Positions 24,071-33,485 of a stretch of 63,653 bases of DNA are shown here, piece by piece. The number at the start of each line of letters is the position of its first letter. Within the stretch, counting starts at the first letter, position 1. Made by a program: the position numbers and the translations under genes. The DNA comes from Acetothermia bacterium UBA3571 (GTDB lineage Bacteria > Bipolaricaulota > Bipolaricaulia > Bipolaricaulales > Bipolaricaulaceae), in assembly GCA_002375995.1 (NCBI GenBank), contig DFNI01000020.1:1-63653 (forward strand). Reading direction: 5' to 3'. The notes below the pieces were generated by a model. It did no database searches. It saw nothing but the letters and a program-made list of their open reading frames with translations, and was not told where the DNA came from.

Positions 24071-24076
24071 TATAAT
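24071..24076 (+). promoter_or_regulatory. TATAAT -10 box before the RNase Z-like gene
   Basis: A consensus -10 lies 60 bases before the ATG at 24136. The -35 region is poor at 17 bases; TTTAGA at 24046-24051 would need a 19-base spacer. Confidence 0.4.
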
Positions 24077-24135
24077 CGGTGTGGGTTCTCGTTTGAATCG
24101 CAAAAACCCCTCTTAAATCAAAACGGAGGCGATGG

Positions 24136-24984
24136 ATGAAGCTTATCGCATATTCCAAGGCTCTCTACTCCACCTGGTTCTATTATGCCCCCGATAGGAT
24201 CCTCTTCGATTGCGGAGAGGGGATGAGCTCGTTTCTCGAAAACAAGGTCTATGCTATCCAGCGGGTCTTCCTCTCCCACGGCCACGCGGATCATATCTCG
24301 GGCCTCATGGGACTCATAAACATCCGCAACAACGCCATGGGTGATCGTGAGAAGGACCTCACCATCTACTTCCCCGCGGGTAATCACTTCATCTCAGAAC
24401 TCATCGTCTATTTTTCGCGTACCAACAGAAAACTCCGTTACAATCTCGAATGGGTACCAATACAGCCGGGCGACCGGATCCCGCTCCATGAGGCCAAGCG
24501 CCACGGGAGGTACCTCGAGGCCTTCGCCACCGTCCATTCTCCCAACGAGATCTCCCTGGGCTACAACATCGTGGAAAGGAGGCGGCGCTTGAAGCCCGAG
24601 TACCGCGGGCTTTCCCAACGGGAAATCGCCGAGCTCGTGCGCGCGGGCAAAAAGGAGGAGATCACCGAAGAATACGACCAGAGGATCTTTACCTACGGGG
24701 GGGACTCGGTCCCCTTGAAGCCTGTGTTTATCCGCAACACTGAAGTGTTGTGCCACGAGGCCACCTTTTTGGACGATTCCGACCGCAAGGAGTACAAGCA
24801 CTCCACCGTTTGGGAGGCCATCGAGGTAGCGAAGGAAGCCGGGGTGAAGAAGGAGCTCATCCTCTTCCACCTTTCCAGCCGTTACCGCCGCGATCTCCCC
24901 AGGATCAGAGAGGAGATCGAGGCCATGGAGCTTCCCTTCAAGGTCACCTTTATTCCCCCGGGCGAGCTCTTCACCTGGGGTTGA
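24136..24984 (+). CDS. RNase Z-like MBL-fold protein
   Basis: This 282-residue metallo-beta-lactamase-fold protein resembles tRNase Z, which removes tRNA 3' trailers. It shows RILFDCGEGMSSFL, the metal motif SHGHADHISGL, CHEATFLDDSDRKEYKHST and the late histidine motif FHLSSRY. The N-terminus is shorter than canonical RNase Z and lacks the usual GTGSGxP opening, so it may be a divergent or specialised member. GGAGG precedes the start by five bases or so. The gabT-like gene follows after 16 bases. Confidence 0.75.
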   Translation: MKLIAYSKALYSTWFYYAPDRILFDCGEGMSSFLENKVYAIQRVFLSHGHADHISGLMGLINIRNNAMGDREKDLTIYFPAGNHFISELIVYFSRTNRKLRYNLEWVPIQPGDRIPLHEAKRHGRYLEAFATVHSPNEISLGYNIVERRRRLKPEYRGLSQREIAELVRAGKKEEITEEYDQRIFTYGGDSVPLKPVFIRNTEVLCHEATFLDDSDRKEYKHSTVWEAIEVAKEAGVKKELILFHLSSRYRRDLPRIREEIEAMELPFKVTFIPPGELFTWG

Positions 24985-25000
24985 GCCGGAAAGGAGGGAG

Positions 25001-26314
25001 ATGTACGCCAAACGTTTCGTACGTATCGTTACGGAGCTTCCCGGCCCTAAATCCCGGGAAGTGCTGGAGAAGATGCGGACCTATGTCTCTGCGGCGATCT
25101 CCCCGCTGGTCCCTGCCGTGGTGGCCAGGGCCGAGGGCGTGGTAATTGAGGACCTGGACGGAAACCGCTTCCTCGACTTCTCCGGCGGCTGGGGGGTGCT
25201 CAACGTGGGCCACGGGCACCCAAAGGTGGTGGAGGCGGTGAAGCGCCAAGCCGATCGGTTCCTCCACACCGATTTTTCCGCGGTTCCCTACGGGGTTTTC
25301 GTGGAGCTTGCGGAGCGGATCGCGAGGCTCGCCCCCGGACCTTCTCCCAAGAAGTGTGCTTTCTTCAACTCCGGGGCGGAGGCGGTGGAGAATGCAGTGA
25401 AGATCTCCCGGGCCGCCACAGGGCGCAAGGCGGTATTAGTGTTCGAGAACGCCTTCCACGGAAGGACACTCCTCACTATGACCATGACCCACAAAGCCAT
25501 CCCCTACAAAGCCGGCTTTGGCCCCTATGCCCCGGATGTGTTTCGCCTGCCTTACCCGTATCCCTACCGCAACCCGGTCCCCCTGGAGGAGATCGAGCGC
25601 CGGATGCTCGCGTTGGTGGATCCCCGCGAGGTCGCTTGCGTGGTGGTGGAACCAGTGATTGGGGAAGGGGGGTTCATCGTTCCCCCGCCGGATTTTCTAC
25701 CCTTCCTCCGGGAGCTCGCGGACAAACACGGGTTCCTCTTGGTGTGCGACGAGGTCCAGACTGGGGTGGGACGTACGGGGAAGTTCTTTGCCTCGGAGCA
25801 CTTCGGAGTGGAGCCCGACCTCATCACCTTCGCCAAATCCATCGCCGGGGGCATGCCCCTTTCCGGGGTGGTGGGGAAGGCGGAGGTGATGGACAAGCCC
25901 ATCCCCGGCTCCATCGGGGGGACCTACGTGGGGAACCCCGTAGCCTGCGCCGCGGCCCTGGCGGTCTTGGACGCGATCGAGGAGGAAGGGCTCATGGAGC
26001 GGGCCGAACACATCGGGGCCCTCCTCAAAGAAGGCTTCCTCAGGCTCCAGGAAAAGTATGAGCTCATCGGGGATGTACGGGGCCTCGGGGCCATGGTGGG
26101 GATGGAGCTTGTTAAGGATCGAAGGACGAAGGAGCCGGCCACCGAGGAGACGAAGAAGGTGGCCCAAGAAGCCATTAAGCGCGGCCTCATCTTCCCCACC
26201 GCTGGGATTTACGGGAACGTGATCCGGGTGCTGGTCCCGCTTGTGGTGGGGGAAGAAGAGGTCCAAGAGGCCCTGGAGATACTGGACGAGGCCTTCGCCG
26301 CGGTGGCCAGCTGA
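25001..26314 (+). CDS. class III aminotransferase (GabT-like)
   Basis: This 437-residue PLP enzyme has the family pattern: LDFSGGWGVLNVGHGHP, FFNSGAEAVENAVKISRAAT, FHGRTLLTMTMT, EPVIGEGGFIVPP, DEVQTGVGRTGKFFA and TFAKSIAGGMPLSG with the Schiff-base lysine. GGTYVGNPVACAAAL follows. The best inferred role is transfer of an omega-amino group (4-aminobutyrate or a similar substrate) to 2-oxoglutarate; ornithine-type activity cannot be excluded. AAAGGAGGGAG precedes the ATG. It is probably co-transcribed with the RNase Z-like gene, an association I cannot explain by pathway. Confidence 0.9.
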   Translation: MYAKRFVRIVTELPGPKSREVLEKMRTYVSAAISPLVPAVVARAEGVVIEDLDGNRFLDFSGGWGVLNVGHGHPKVVEAVKRQADRFLHTDFSAVPYGVFVELAERIARLAPGPSPKKCAFFNSGAEAVENAVKISRAATGRKAVLVFENAFHGRTLLTMTMTHKAIPYKAGFGPYAPDVFRLPYPYPYRNPVPLEEIERRMLALVDPREVACVVVEPVIGEGGFIVPPPDFLPFLRELADKHGFLLVCDEVQTGVGRTGKFFASEHFGVEPDLITFAKSIAGGMPLSGVVGKAEVMDKPIPGSIGGTYVGNPVACAAALAVLDAIEEEGLMERAEHIGALLKEGFLRLQEKYELIGDVRGLGAMVGMELVKDRRTKEPATEETKKVAQEAIKRGLIFPTAGIYGNVIRVLVPLVVGEEEVQEALEILDEAFAAVAS

Positions 26315-26338
26315 GTTGTTCGCCCGGGGCAATTGAGC

Positions 26339-27664
26339 TCACGCGGCCAGGACGAGGACGAGGTCGGCCACGTTTGTGCCGGTGGGGCCGGTAACAAGTA
26401 GGTCGCCCGCGGCAGCAAGGGCACGGTAGGAGTCGTTATCGGAAAGCGATGCCCTCGGATCGTGGCCCGCGGCGCGGATCCGCCCCGTCGTGCCCCCGTC
26501 CACAATCCCCCCCGCGGCATCGGTGGGACCATCGCGGCCGTCGGTGCCCACCGAGGCGACCACCACATCCCGCAGACCCTCGATCCCCAACGCCGCGGAG
26601 AGCGCAAGCTCCTGGTTCCGCCCCCCTTTTCCCCTGCCCTTTACGGTGACCGTGGTTTCTCCCGCCAGGACGAGAAGAGCAGGGGGGGATATGGGCCTTT
26701 CGCAGCGGCGGAGCTCCCGGGCCACAGCTGCGACCACCCTCCCCACTTCCCGGGCTTCCCCTTCCAGGGTGGTGGTGAGGATAAAGCCCCGGAAGCCCAG
26801 CTCCTCCCCCTTTTTCAGCGCGGCCTCGGCGGCGTGGCGTCCCGAACCCACGATGAGGTTCAGGACTCGCGCGAAACAGGGGTCGCCCGGTTTCGGGGTC
26901 TCCGGGATCTCCCCCGCGGCACCGCGTTCCAGGTGCCGGCGGACGCTTGGGGGTACCTGACCCCAGATCCCGTAGCGGCGCAGCACCTCCACCGCGTCGG
27001 CGAAGGTGGTGGGATCGGGGACAGTGGGGCCCGAGGCGATGGAATCCAGGGGATCGCCCACCACGTCCGAGAGGATGAGGGCCACCACCCGCGCCGGCTG
27101 GGCCAAGCGGGCCAGCTGCCCTCCCTTGGCCCGGGAGAGATGCTTTCTCACCGCGTTTATCTCCTGGATCACCGCCCCCGAACGCAAAAGAAGCTCATTG
27201 GTCACCACGAGGTCTTCCAGTGTGATCCCCTCCGCCGGGGCGGGGAGGAGCGCCGACCCACCGCCGGAGATCAGCACGATCACGAGGTCTTCCCTTTCCG
27301 CCTCGGCCACCAGGGAAAGGAGTTCGCACGAAGCGGCGAGGCCCCGCCGGTCGGGGAGGGGGTGGCCGGCCTCGTGGACCCGGATCCTTTCGGTGGGAAT
27401 CCGGTATCCCTCGGCGGTTATGACGACGCCCTTTGCAACCCTGGCCCCCAAGATCTCCTCGACGGCGCGGGCCATGCCCGCCGAGGCTTTGCCGAAGCCG
27501 ACCACATATATCCGCTTTACCCCCCGGAGGTCGAACCGGGCATCCCCTACGCAGAGGACCTCTCCCTCGAGCCGGAAGACGCGCCGGATGCACTCCTCCG
27601 GACGCACCGCGTCGATGGCCGCATCGATGATCTCCCGGGCAGCCTCCCTCGGATCCTTGCCCAT
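26339..27664 (-). CDS. glycerate 2-kinase (GckA/MOFRL family)
   Basis: This 441-residue protein has the two-part glycerate kinase layout. The N-terminal domain carries VVGFGKASAGMARAVEE, EAGHPLPD and LISGGGSALLPAP. The C-terminal MOFRL domain has LVLAGETTVTVKGRGKGGRN and GTDGRDGPTDAAGG. It phosphorylates D-glycerate, probably to 2-phosphoglycerate, feeding lower glycolysis. The long frame runs open to 28192, but the product aligns only from the ATG at 27664, which has AGGAGG upstream. Its start is 27 bases from the divergent endonuclease gene. Confidence 0.9.
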   Translation of the reverse strand: MGKDPREAAREIIDAAIDAVRPEECIRRVFRLEGEVLCVGDARFDLRGVKRIYVVGFGKASAGMARAVEEILGARVAKGVVITAEGYRIPTERIRVHEAGHPLPDRRGLAASCELLSLVAEAEREDLVIVLISGGGSALLPAPAEGITLEDLVVTNELLLRSGAVIQEINAVRKHLSRAKGGQLARLAQPARVVALILSDVVGDPLDSIASGPTVPDPTTFADAVEVLRRYGIWGQVPPSVRRHLERGAAGEIPETPKPGDPCFARVLNLIVGSGRHAAEAALKKGEELGFRGFILTTTLEGEAREVGRVVAAVARELRRCERPISPPALLVLAGETTVTVKGRGKGGRNQELALSAALGIEGLRDVVVASVGTDGRDGPTDAAGGIVDGGTTGRIRAAGHDPRASLSDNDSYRALAAAGDLLVTGPTGTNVADLVLVLAA

Positions 27665-27691
27665 CTCGCTGACCTCCTCTAAGCTCCCCAC

Positions 27692-28342
27692 GTGGACCTT
27701 CACACGAAGATGGAGGAAGTGGCGGCCCGACTCCGCCGCCATTTCGGTCCAATTAGGTGGCGACCCCGCGAGGATCTCCTCGCGTTGCTCGTAGGCACCA
27801 TTCTTTCCCAGAACACCACCGATCTCAACCGGGACCGTGCCTTTGAGGCCCTGATGCGGAGATTCTCCACATGGGACGCGGTCCTCGCCGCCCCCCAACA
27901 CGAGGTAGAGCGGGCGATTAAAGGGGCGGGGCTCTACCGCCAGCGGGCACAGAGGATCCAGGAGGTCCTGCGAAAGGTCAAGGACAAGTGCGGGAAGGTT
28001 TCTTTGGATTGCCTCCGGGAGCTTAAGCCGGAGGAGGCGTACCGGTGGCTCCTCTCGCTTCCCGGGGTGGGGAAGAAGACCGCCGCCATCGTGATGCTCT
28101 TCGGCCTCGGGGCACCTTACTTCCCCGTGGATACCCACATAAAGAGGGTCACGAGGAGGCTTGGCCTCTGGAACGGGAGGGGGGACCCCCACGATGCATT
28201 AGCGCCTCTTGTTCCTCGAGGAAAGGAGTATGAGCTGCACCTGCACCTTATCCGTTTGGGCCGCGAGCTTTGTCGTCCCCGTAATCCCCGGTGCCCGGAA
28301 TGCCCATTGCGGGACCTGTGCGATTGGGCCTCGAGGGAGTAA
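27692..28342 (+). CDS. nth: endonuclease III-like DNA glycosylase
   Basis: This 216-residue HhH-GPD base-excision repair enzyme has helix-hairpin-helix LPGVGKKTAAIVM with the catalytic Lys, the catalytic Asp in FPVDTHIKRV, and a C-terminal [4Fe-4S] loop (C-x6-C-x2-C-x5-C) beginning at LCRPRNPRC. Family members remove oxidised pyrimidines. The GTG at 27692 has no clear ribosome binding site; the ATG at 27710 (MEEVAARLRR) is an equally good start. It is divergent from glycerate kinase with almost no intergenic space. Confidence 0.9.
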   Translation: MDLHTKMEEVAARLRRHFGPIRWRPREDLLALLVGTILSQNTTDLNRDRAFEALMRRFSTWDAVLAAPQHEVERAIKGAGLYRQRAQRIQEVLRKVKDKCGKVSLDCLRELKPEEAYRWLLSLPGVGKKTAAIVMLFGLGAPYFPVDTHIKRVTRRLGLWNGRGDPHDALAPLVPRGKEYELHLHLIRLGRELCRPRNPRCPECPLRDLCDWASRE

Positions 28343-28431
28343 GGCCTGTTACCAACCGGCAAACGCCCCTTCGTTCCGTGATTTGGGAAGATTGCGTTTC
28401 TCTTTTCGGGCCTTTTAGGCAAAATTAAGCC

Positions 28432-29793
28432 ATGGGTTGGGCAAATGTCTTCGGATGGACGGAGGTCGGCCTTTTCCTTTTGTTTTTCGTCCTCGCGGAG
28501 TGGACCCCGGTTTATGAGCGGCAGTGGAAGGCCGCTTTAAGGGTGGCCTTGGTCAGCCTGCCGTTTCTTCTGGGGTGGCCCCTTGCGTTGGTGTCGCTTC
28601 CACATCTTTTGCCCTGGCTTTCGGGGGGGATGGCGGTCGCCCTTTTCGCCTTCTGCCTCGCCCTCTTTTTTCCCTGGCGCGATCCCCAGGGGATCAGGAT
28701 CGTGGGGGAGGGGGAGAGGGTGGATGAGCGGGACGTGATATTCTCCCGCATGGGGCTACAACCGGGCACCCCGCAATACGCCGAATACTATTCCCGCCGG
28801 CCCGAACTAGAGGAGGTGGACGCGCGGCTGCGCTCCATGCCGGAGCTCGGGACGCCCGGCGGCCGTTTCTTCGATCCTCTGGCCACCCCCTTGGCCACCG
28901 CCTGCTTCGACGTCCTCCGGGAAGCGGGGAAGCTCACCGAAGAGATCTCCTCCCTGGGCCCGAAGCAAGAGACCCCCGATCTTGCCCATTTGGTCAAGGG
29001 GATGGCCCGTTACTTGGGGGCGAAGCTCGTGGGGATAGCCGAATTGGATCTTGTCTTCGTTTACTCCCACCGCGGCAGAAGACCGGAACACTACGGCGAG
29101 CCGGTGCAGCTTCCTCACCGCTACGCCATCGTTATCGGGGTGGAGATGGATTCGCGCATGGTGAACCGGGCGCCCGCCGCGCCCACCCTTATGGAGAGCG
29201 CGCGGGAATACGTGGAGGCCGCCAAGGTGGCGTTGATCCTGGCCCGATACCTGCGCCTCCTGGGGTTTTCTGCCCAAGCCCATATAGACGCCAATTACCG
29301 GGTTATGGTGGTCCCGCTTGCCTGGAAGGCCGGTCTCGGGGAGCTGGGGCGCTTCAATTATTTGATAACCCCGCAGCTCGGCCCCCGGGTTCGGTGGAGC
29401 GCGGTCACCACCGATGCCCCCCTGACCCCGGATGAGCCCGTGGCCTTCGGCGTACAAGATCTGTGTCGCGTCTGCCTCAAGTGCGCCGAGAACTGTCCCG
29501 TTCAGGCGATCTCCGCCGGGGAAAAGACGGTCATCCGAGGGGTGGAGCGGTGGGACTTCTCCCCCGAAAGGTGTTTCGCCCAGTGGAAGAGCTTCGGCAC
29601 CGACTGTGGCCTGTGCATGAGGGTTTGTCCTTTGAGCCGTCCCCTGGTGGGGCTATACCGCCTCTTGCGTTGGGCAATGGCCCGATCCCCCTTCGCCCGC
29701 AGGCTCCTCGTGTGGTGGGATAACCTTATCTACGGTCGCCGCGTTCCCCCGCCCGCAAGTCGCCCGTCCCTACCTCCTCCGTGGTGGGGATAG
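28432..29793 (+). CDS. membrane-anchored reductive-dehalogenase-like Fe-S protein
   Basis: This 453-residue protein has three hydrophobic N-terminal segments (about residues 9-80), then an RdhA-like catalytic region: GAKLVGIAELDLVFVYSHRG, YAIVIGVEMD, PLAWKAGLGELGRFNYLITP and VRWSAVTTDAPL. Two ferredoxin-type clusters follow, Cys345/348/351 with 355 and Cys381/392/395/399. RdhA proteins use a corrinoid and two FeS clusters to reduce organohalides; QueG is a distant relative with a similar fold. The three cysteine-rich blocks and GLGELGR support RdhA affiliation. No Tat signal is present, so the catalytic part may face the cytoplasm. The substrate is unknown, and halogen respiration should not be assumed. 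Confidence 0.72.
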   Translation: MGWANVFGWTEVGLFLLFFVLAEWTPVYERQWKAALRVALVSLPFLLGWPLALVSLPHLLPWLSGGMAVALFAFCLALFFPWRDPQGIRIVGEGERVDERDVIFSRMGLQPGTPQYAEYYSRRPELEEVDARLRSMPELGTPGGRFFDPLATPLATACFDVLREAGKLTEEISSLGPKQETPDLAHLVKGMARYLGAKLVGIAELDLVFVYSHRGRRPEHYGEPVQLPHRYAIVIGVEMDSRMVNRAPAAPTLMESAREYVEAAKVALILARYLRLLGFSAQAHIDANYRVMVVPLAWKAGLGELGRFNYLITPQLGPRVRWSAVTTDAPLTPDEPVAFGVQDLCRVCLKCAENCPVQAISAGEKTVIRGVERWDFSPERCFAQWKSFGTDCGLCMRVCPLSRPLVGLYRLLRWAMARSPFARRLLVWWDNLIYGRRVPPPASRPSLPPPWWG

Positions 29794-29856
29794 CGGCGCT
29801 GGATCCGGGAGGCGGGGTAGATCCAGGTTAGAATGTCGTTGTTTTAAGGAGGGCCC

Positions 29857-30690
29857 GTGGTCAGGGTGGCGTTTCAAGGCGAACGCGGTGCCTTTTCGGA
29901 GGAGGCGGCCATCGTCCATTTCGGGGCCGATGTCTCCCCCATTCCCTGTCGCTCCTTTTCCGAGGTCTTCACAGCGGTCAGCACAGGAGGGGCCGATTTC
30001 GGCGTAGTTCCCATAGAGAATTCCCTAACGGGAAGCGTCTACAGTAATTACGACCTCCTCATGGAGCACGCGCTTCACATCGTGGGAGAGACGGAGGTAC
30101 GGATTCGCCATTGCCTTTTGTGTCTTCCCGGTGTGGGGCTCGAGAAGGTCCGACGCGTGCTCTCCCATCCCCAAGCTCTGTCCCAGTGCGAACGCTCGCT
30201 CCGGGCGCTTTTGCCTTGGGCGGAGCTCGTGCCCATGTACGACACCGCCGGCAGCGCGAAGGTACTCAAGGAAAAGGGCTTAAAAGACGCGGCGGCCGTC
30301 GCTGGCAGGCGGGCGGCGGAGATCTACGGATTGGTGGTGGTGAAGGAGGGGATCGAGGATTCCGCCGAAAACTACACCCGTTTCCTAATCCTTTCCCCAA
30401 AACCGGCGTGTCCAGAAGGGGCGGCGAAGACGTCCGTGGTCTTCGCCGTGGAGAACGTACCCGGGGCCTTATACCGGTGTCTTGAACCGTTCGCCACCCG
30501 GGGGATTGATCTCGCGAACATCGAGTCCCGCCCCCTGCGGGGACGCCGGTGGGAGTATATCTTTTACCTGGACTTTGTGGGCAATCTTCAGGAAAAGCCC
30601 GTCCGCGAGGCCTTGGAAGAGCTACGGAAGCGGACTGAGTTCCTTCGCGTCCTCGGCTGTTACCCTCACAAGGTAGGGAAAGGGCCGTAA
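29857..30690 (+). CDS. pheA: prephenate dehydratase
   Basis: This 277-residue monofunctional enzyme converts prephenate to phenylpyruvate in phenylalanine synthesis. It has the N-terminal VAFQGERGAFSEEAA, VVPIENSLTGSV, SHPQALSQC, the catalytic NYTRFLIL segment, and a C-terminal ACT regulatory domain with NVPGALYRCLEPFATRGI and IESRPL. The ACT domain normally mediates phenylalanine feedback. The GTG start has AAGGAGG upstream, and a TAGAAT -10 box lies at 29829-29834 with a poor -35. No chorismate mutase domain is fused. Confidence 0.95.
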   Translation: MVRVAFQGERGAFSEEAAIVHFGADVSPIPCRSFSEVFTAVSTGGADFGVVPIENSLTGSVYSNYDLLMEHALHIVGETEVRIRHCLLCLPGVGLEKVRRVLSHPQALSQCERSLRALLPWAELVPMYDTAGSAKVLKEKGLKDAAAVAGRRAAEIYGLVVVKEGIEDSAENYTRFLILSPKPACPEGAAKTSVVFAVENVPGALYRCLEPFATRGIDLANIESRPLRGRRWEYIFYLDFVGNLQEKPVREALEELRKRTEFLRVLGCYPHKVGKGP

Positions 30691-30799
30691 AGCCCGGGAA
30701 ACAGGGGCGACAAGGTCTTCGCCGTGAAAGAATCTCGATTCGAGCCCCTCCTCGCGTGGAGCCCGCTTCTCGGCTGTATGGGGGCAGGGTCCCCCGCCG

Positions 30800-31735
30800 T
30801 CACGGGGTTCCACCCAGCAATCCCAAGTCCTCTAGGTAGGGGTTGTACAGATAGGACCTGCTGAAGGGTTCCGGGAAAGTCGCGTGATAGGCAAGGGCTT
30901 TGGCGGGGTCCAGGAACCAGTCGCCCCGGGAAAGCTCCGCCCCCAGCGCCTGGGGGTAGCCCCAGGGGGTGTTGGCTTTGTCCTCGCCCCAATCGTCCCC
31001 ATCGAAGGCCGCGGGAAGGATGATCCCCCGGTACTCGAACGGTTGATCGAAAAGCTTTCCCGGCCCGAGCTCGCCCCGGTGTTGCCAAAGGGTTTCGTAG
31101 ACGGGGATCAAGGCATATGTGACCTCGTCGTCGATTCCTTCGGGAACCTGGGCTCCCTCGCCGGGGCGGTAAATGATCGTTCCCTTTTTGAGCTTTATCC
31201 TGTGGCCATAGATCCCGTGGCCGTAGGTTTCCACGTAAACCACCGGCCGCCCATCCTCCAGCATGATCTTCCCTCTCACCCTGAGATATCCAGGTTTCAC
31301 GGAATAGTCCGCCACATAAAGATAAATCCGGTTGTGGGCCAGGGTCTCCATGGCCTCTAGCGTCCCCCACTCGCTCCCATCCTTCCGCACCACGAGCTGT
31401 ATGGATTCCATGTCGTTCTCATGGCAAAGCGAGGGGAAACACCAGGGCTCGTAATCCCTGGGATGGAAGAGGCTGTAGAAGATGAAGTAGTGGGTTTCGG
31501 ACTCGATAACGGAGTAGTAGACGTGGGCCGAGAGGTCCCCCGTGGGGTGGTTCTCCCAATTGTTGTTCCCAACCCAGTCGCCGTCGAAATCCACCCGGGT
31601 GAGGTAGTCCTGGTCGCCCGCGGCGCCGTGGTAGATGATCGGCGCCCAGTGCAAGGCTAAGTTGAAATAATCCAGGTTCCCGAGGGCTGTGGCCCCAGCT
31701 AGGACACAGATGAGCCCCACTATAACCCCACGCAT
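30800..31735 (-). CDS. secreted protein of unknown function
   Basis: This 311-residue exported protein has a signal peptide (RGVIVGLICVLAGATALG) at the ATG at 31735, which follows AAAGGAGGCATCGG. The mature part is rich in aromatic and acidic residues. Notable segments are HWAPIIYHGAAGDQDYLTR, FDGDWVGNNNWENHP, THYFIFYSLFHPRDYE and HENDMESIQLVV, a pattern I associate with Vps62-like/NPP1-like secreted proteins, without assigning a reaction. The repeated Asp/His/Glu clusters could bind metal. It lies downstream of the M3 peptidase gene on the same strand. Confidence 0.7.
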   Translation of the reverse strand: MRGVIVGLICVLAGATALGNLDYFNLALHWAPIIYHGAAGDQDYLTRVDFDGDWVGNNNWENHPTGDLSAHVYYSVIESETHYFIFYSLFHPRDYEPWCFPSLCHENDMESIQLVVRKDGSEWGTLEAMETLAHNRIYLYVADYSVKPGYLRVRGKIMLEDGRPVVYVETYGHGIYGHRIKLKKGTIIYRPGEGAQVPEGIDDEVTYALIPVYETLWQHRGELGPGKLFDQPFEYRGIILPAAFDGDDWGEDKANTPWGYPQALGAELSRGDWFLDPAKALAYHATFPEPFSRSYLYNPYLEDLGLLGGTP

Positions 31736-31773
31736 CCGATGCCTCCTTTCTTCATTCCCTTTGCGCATGTATT

Positions 31774-33485
31774 TCATAGGAGAACATCCCGCAACAGCGC
31801 CCCCGCCCGGGAGACGCTCCTTTCCCCGAGGTCGAACTCGATCCCCGCGGCGCGGAAGAGCTCCGGAAGCGGCCTCGAGCCCCCGAGGGAGAGGGCCCGC
31901 TTGTACGCCTCCAAGGCCCCAGCTCGGTCCCGTTGTGCCTTCTCCCAGATCCCCAGGGCCCCGAGCTGGGCGATCCCGTACTCGATGTAGTAGAAGGGGT
32001 AAAGGAAGATGTGGAGCTGGCGATGCCACTCCCACCCCAGGACCTCCTCGTAACCCTCCCAGTCCACGATTCCCCCGAAGCGCCGCCGCAACTCGGCCCA
32101 TACCTTCGCCCGCTCCTCGGAGGTGTGTCCGGGGTGGGTGTAGATCCAGTGTTGGAATGCGTCCACGGTGGCGATCCATGTAAGGAGCGTCACGATCCCC
32201 TCGAGATGCTGGCGCCGCGCCCGCTCCAAATCCTCCCGGGAGTAGAACACGTCCCAGTGGGGGTGGGTCAGAAGCTCCATGGACATAGATGCCACCTCGG
32301 CGAACTCCAGGGGCGGCCGCCGCAGGAAGATCAGGGTTCCTCCCGGGAAAGGAGGGTGTGGAAGGAATGTCCCGCCTCGTGCAGCAGGGTCCTGAGGTCC
32401 CGGTGGCGACCGGCGGCGTTCATGAAGATGAACGGCAACCGGCGCTCGGCCAACGTAGCCTGGTACCCTCCCGGGGCCTTCCCTTTCCGCGACTCGAGGT
32501 CCAAGAGCCTATAACGGGGAAGGATCGAGAAAAGTTCACCGAGCTCTCGATCGAGCCCCTCGAATATCTCGGAGACCCCCTCCACGAGCTCCTTCGTATC
32601 CTCGAAGGGACGAAGCGGGGGCTTCCCGCTCGGGTCGACCTCCAAGTCCCAGGGTCGAAGCCTTTTTACTCCGAGCTCGGCCTTCCTCTTCTCCTGTAAC
32701 GAGACGAGCACTGGGACTACGTACCGTTCCACCGCGGCGTGGAAGGCCTCGCAGTCCCCCGGGGTGTAGTCGAAGCGTTCCCTCTTTTTGAAGGCATAGG
32801 CGCGATAGTCATCGAACCCGGCGTTGGCCGCGATCCTTTGTCTCAGGGAAAGGAGCTCGTCGAAGAGCCTGTTAAGCTCGTCCCGGTCCCGGAGCCTGCG
32901 TTCGGCGGTCTTCTCCCATGCCTCCCGGCGCACACCCCGATCGGGGTCCTCCAGGTACCTCGCCGCCTGCTGCAAGGTGAGTTCCCGACCCTTTATCGTC
33001 ACCGTCATCGCGCCGGTGATCTTTTGGTACCGCTGGGTGAGTTTTTGTTCTTCCACTTCTAGGGGAACGTTCTCCTCCCGGAACAGTTCCACTTGGTTCC
33101 GGAAGGAGCGGAGGAGCACGAAATAGCGGTCTTCGGGGAGCTTACCGGCGGCGGAGGATTGGACGAACTTCTCCATGAGCCTCTGTATCGCGGGCTTCAG
33201 CTTGGGCTCGATCTCTTCCACGAACCGGAGGTACGCCCGCTCGTATTCCCCGTTGGCGGTGTCACAGGTCATGCGGATGTAGCGGACGCTCCGCTCCTCG
33301 AAGATCACCGAAAGGAGCTCCGAGAGGTCCGCTAGCCACCTTTCGGCTTCCTCCACCGCCCCGAGGTGGCGCGCCATGAGGTCCCCAAAGTAGGGTTCGA
33401 GGTCGCTCCACCCGTTAAGCCGGAAATCCTCGGCCACGAACTTACGCGGGTATCCCCGCGGAAGTCTCTCCAGCTCAAGCGGCAT
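31774..33485 (-). pseudogene. M3-family oligoendopeptidase (PepF-like), interrupted by a frameshift
   Basis: Together the two pieces make a full-length (about 570 residues) zinc endopeptidase. The N-terminal piece runs from the ATG at 33485 to LLHEAGHSFHTLL, which carries the HExxH zinc site, then stops at 32331. The C-terminal piece continues in the -1 frame with IFLRRPPLEFAEVASMSMELL, which supplies the third zinc ligand, to 31774. The break is at GGAACCCTGATC. One missing base or a real mutation would explain it, and sequencing error is possible. The 5' end overlaps the nucleoside phosphorylase gene by 11 bases. If expressed without frame change, the N-terminal piece would lack a complete active site. 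Confidence 0.8.

Noticed and set aside
27665..28192. Long N-terminal extension of glycerate kinase (open frame to 28192)
   Set aside because: It is antisense to a well-supported endonuclease III gene, and glycerate kinase similarity begins at 27664.
30725..30790. tRNA-like T-arm (GATTCGAGCCCC)
   Set aside because: No matching acceptor, D or anticodon arm could be drawn on either strand.
31736..32179. N-terminal extension of the secreted protein
   Set aside because: It is antisense-free but lies in an alternative frame of the peptidase gene and is Gly/Arg-rich noise; a signal peptide with a strong ribosome binding site starts at 31735.
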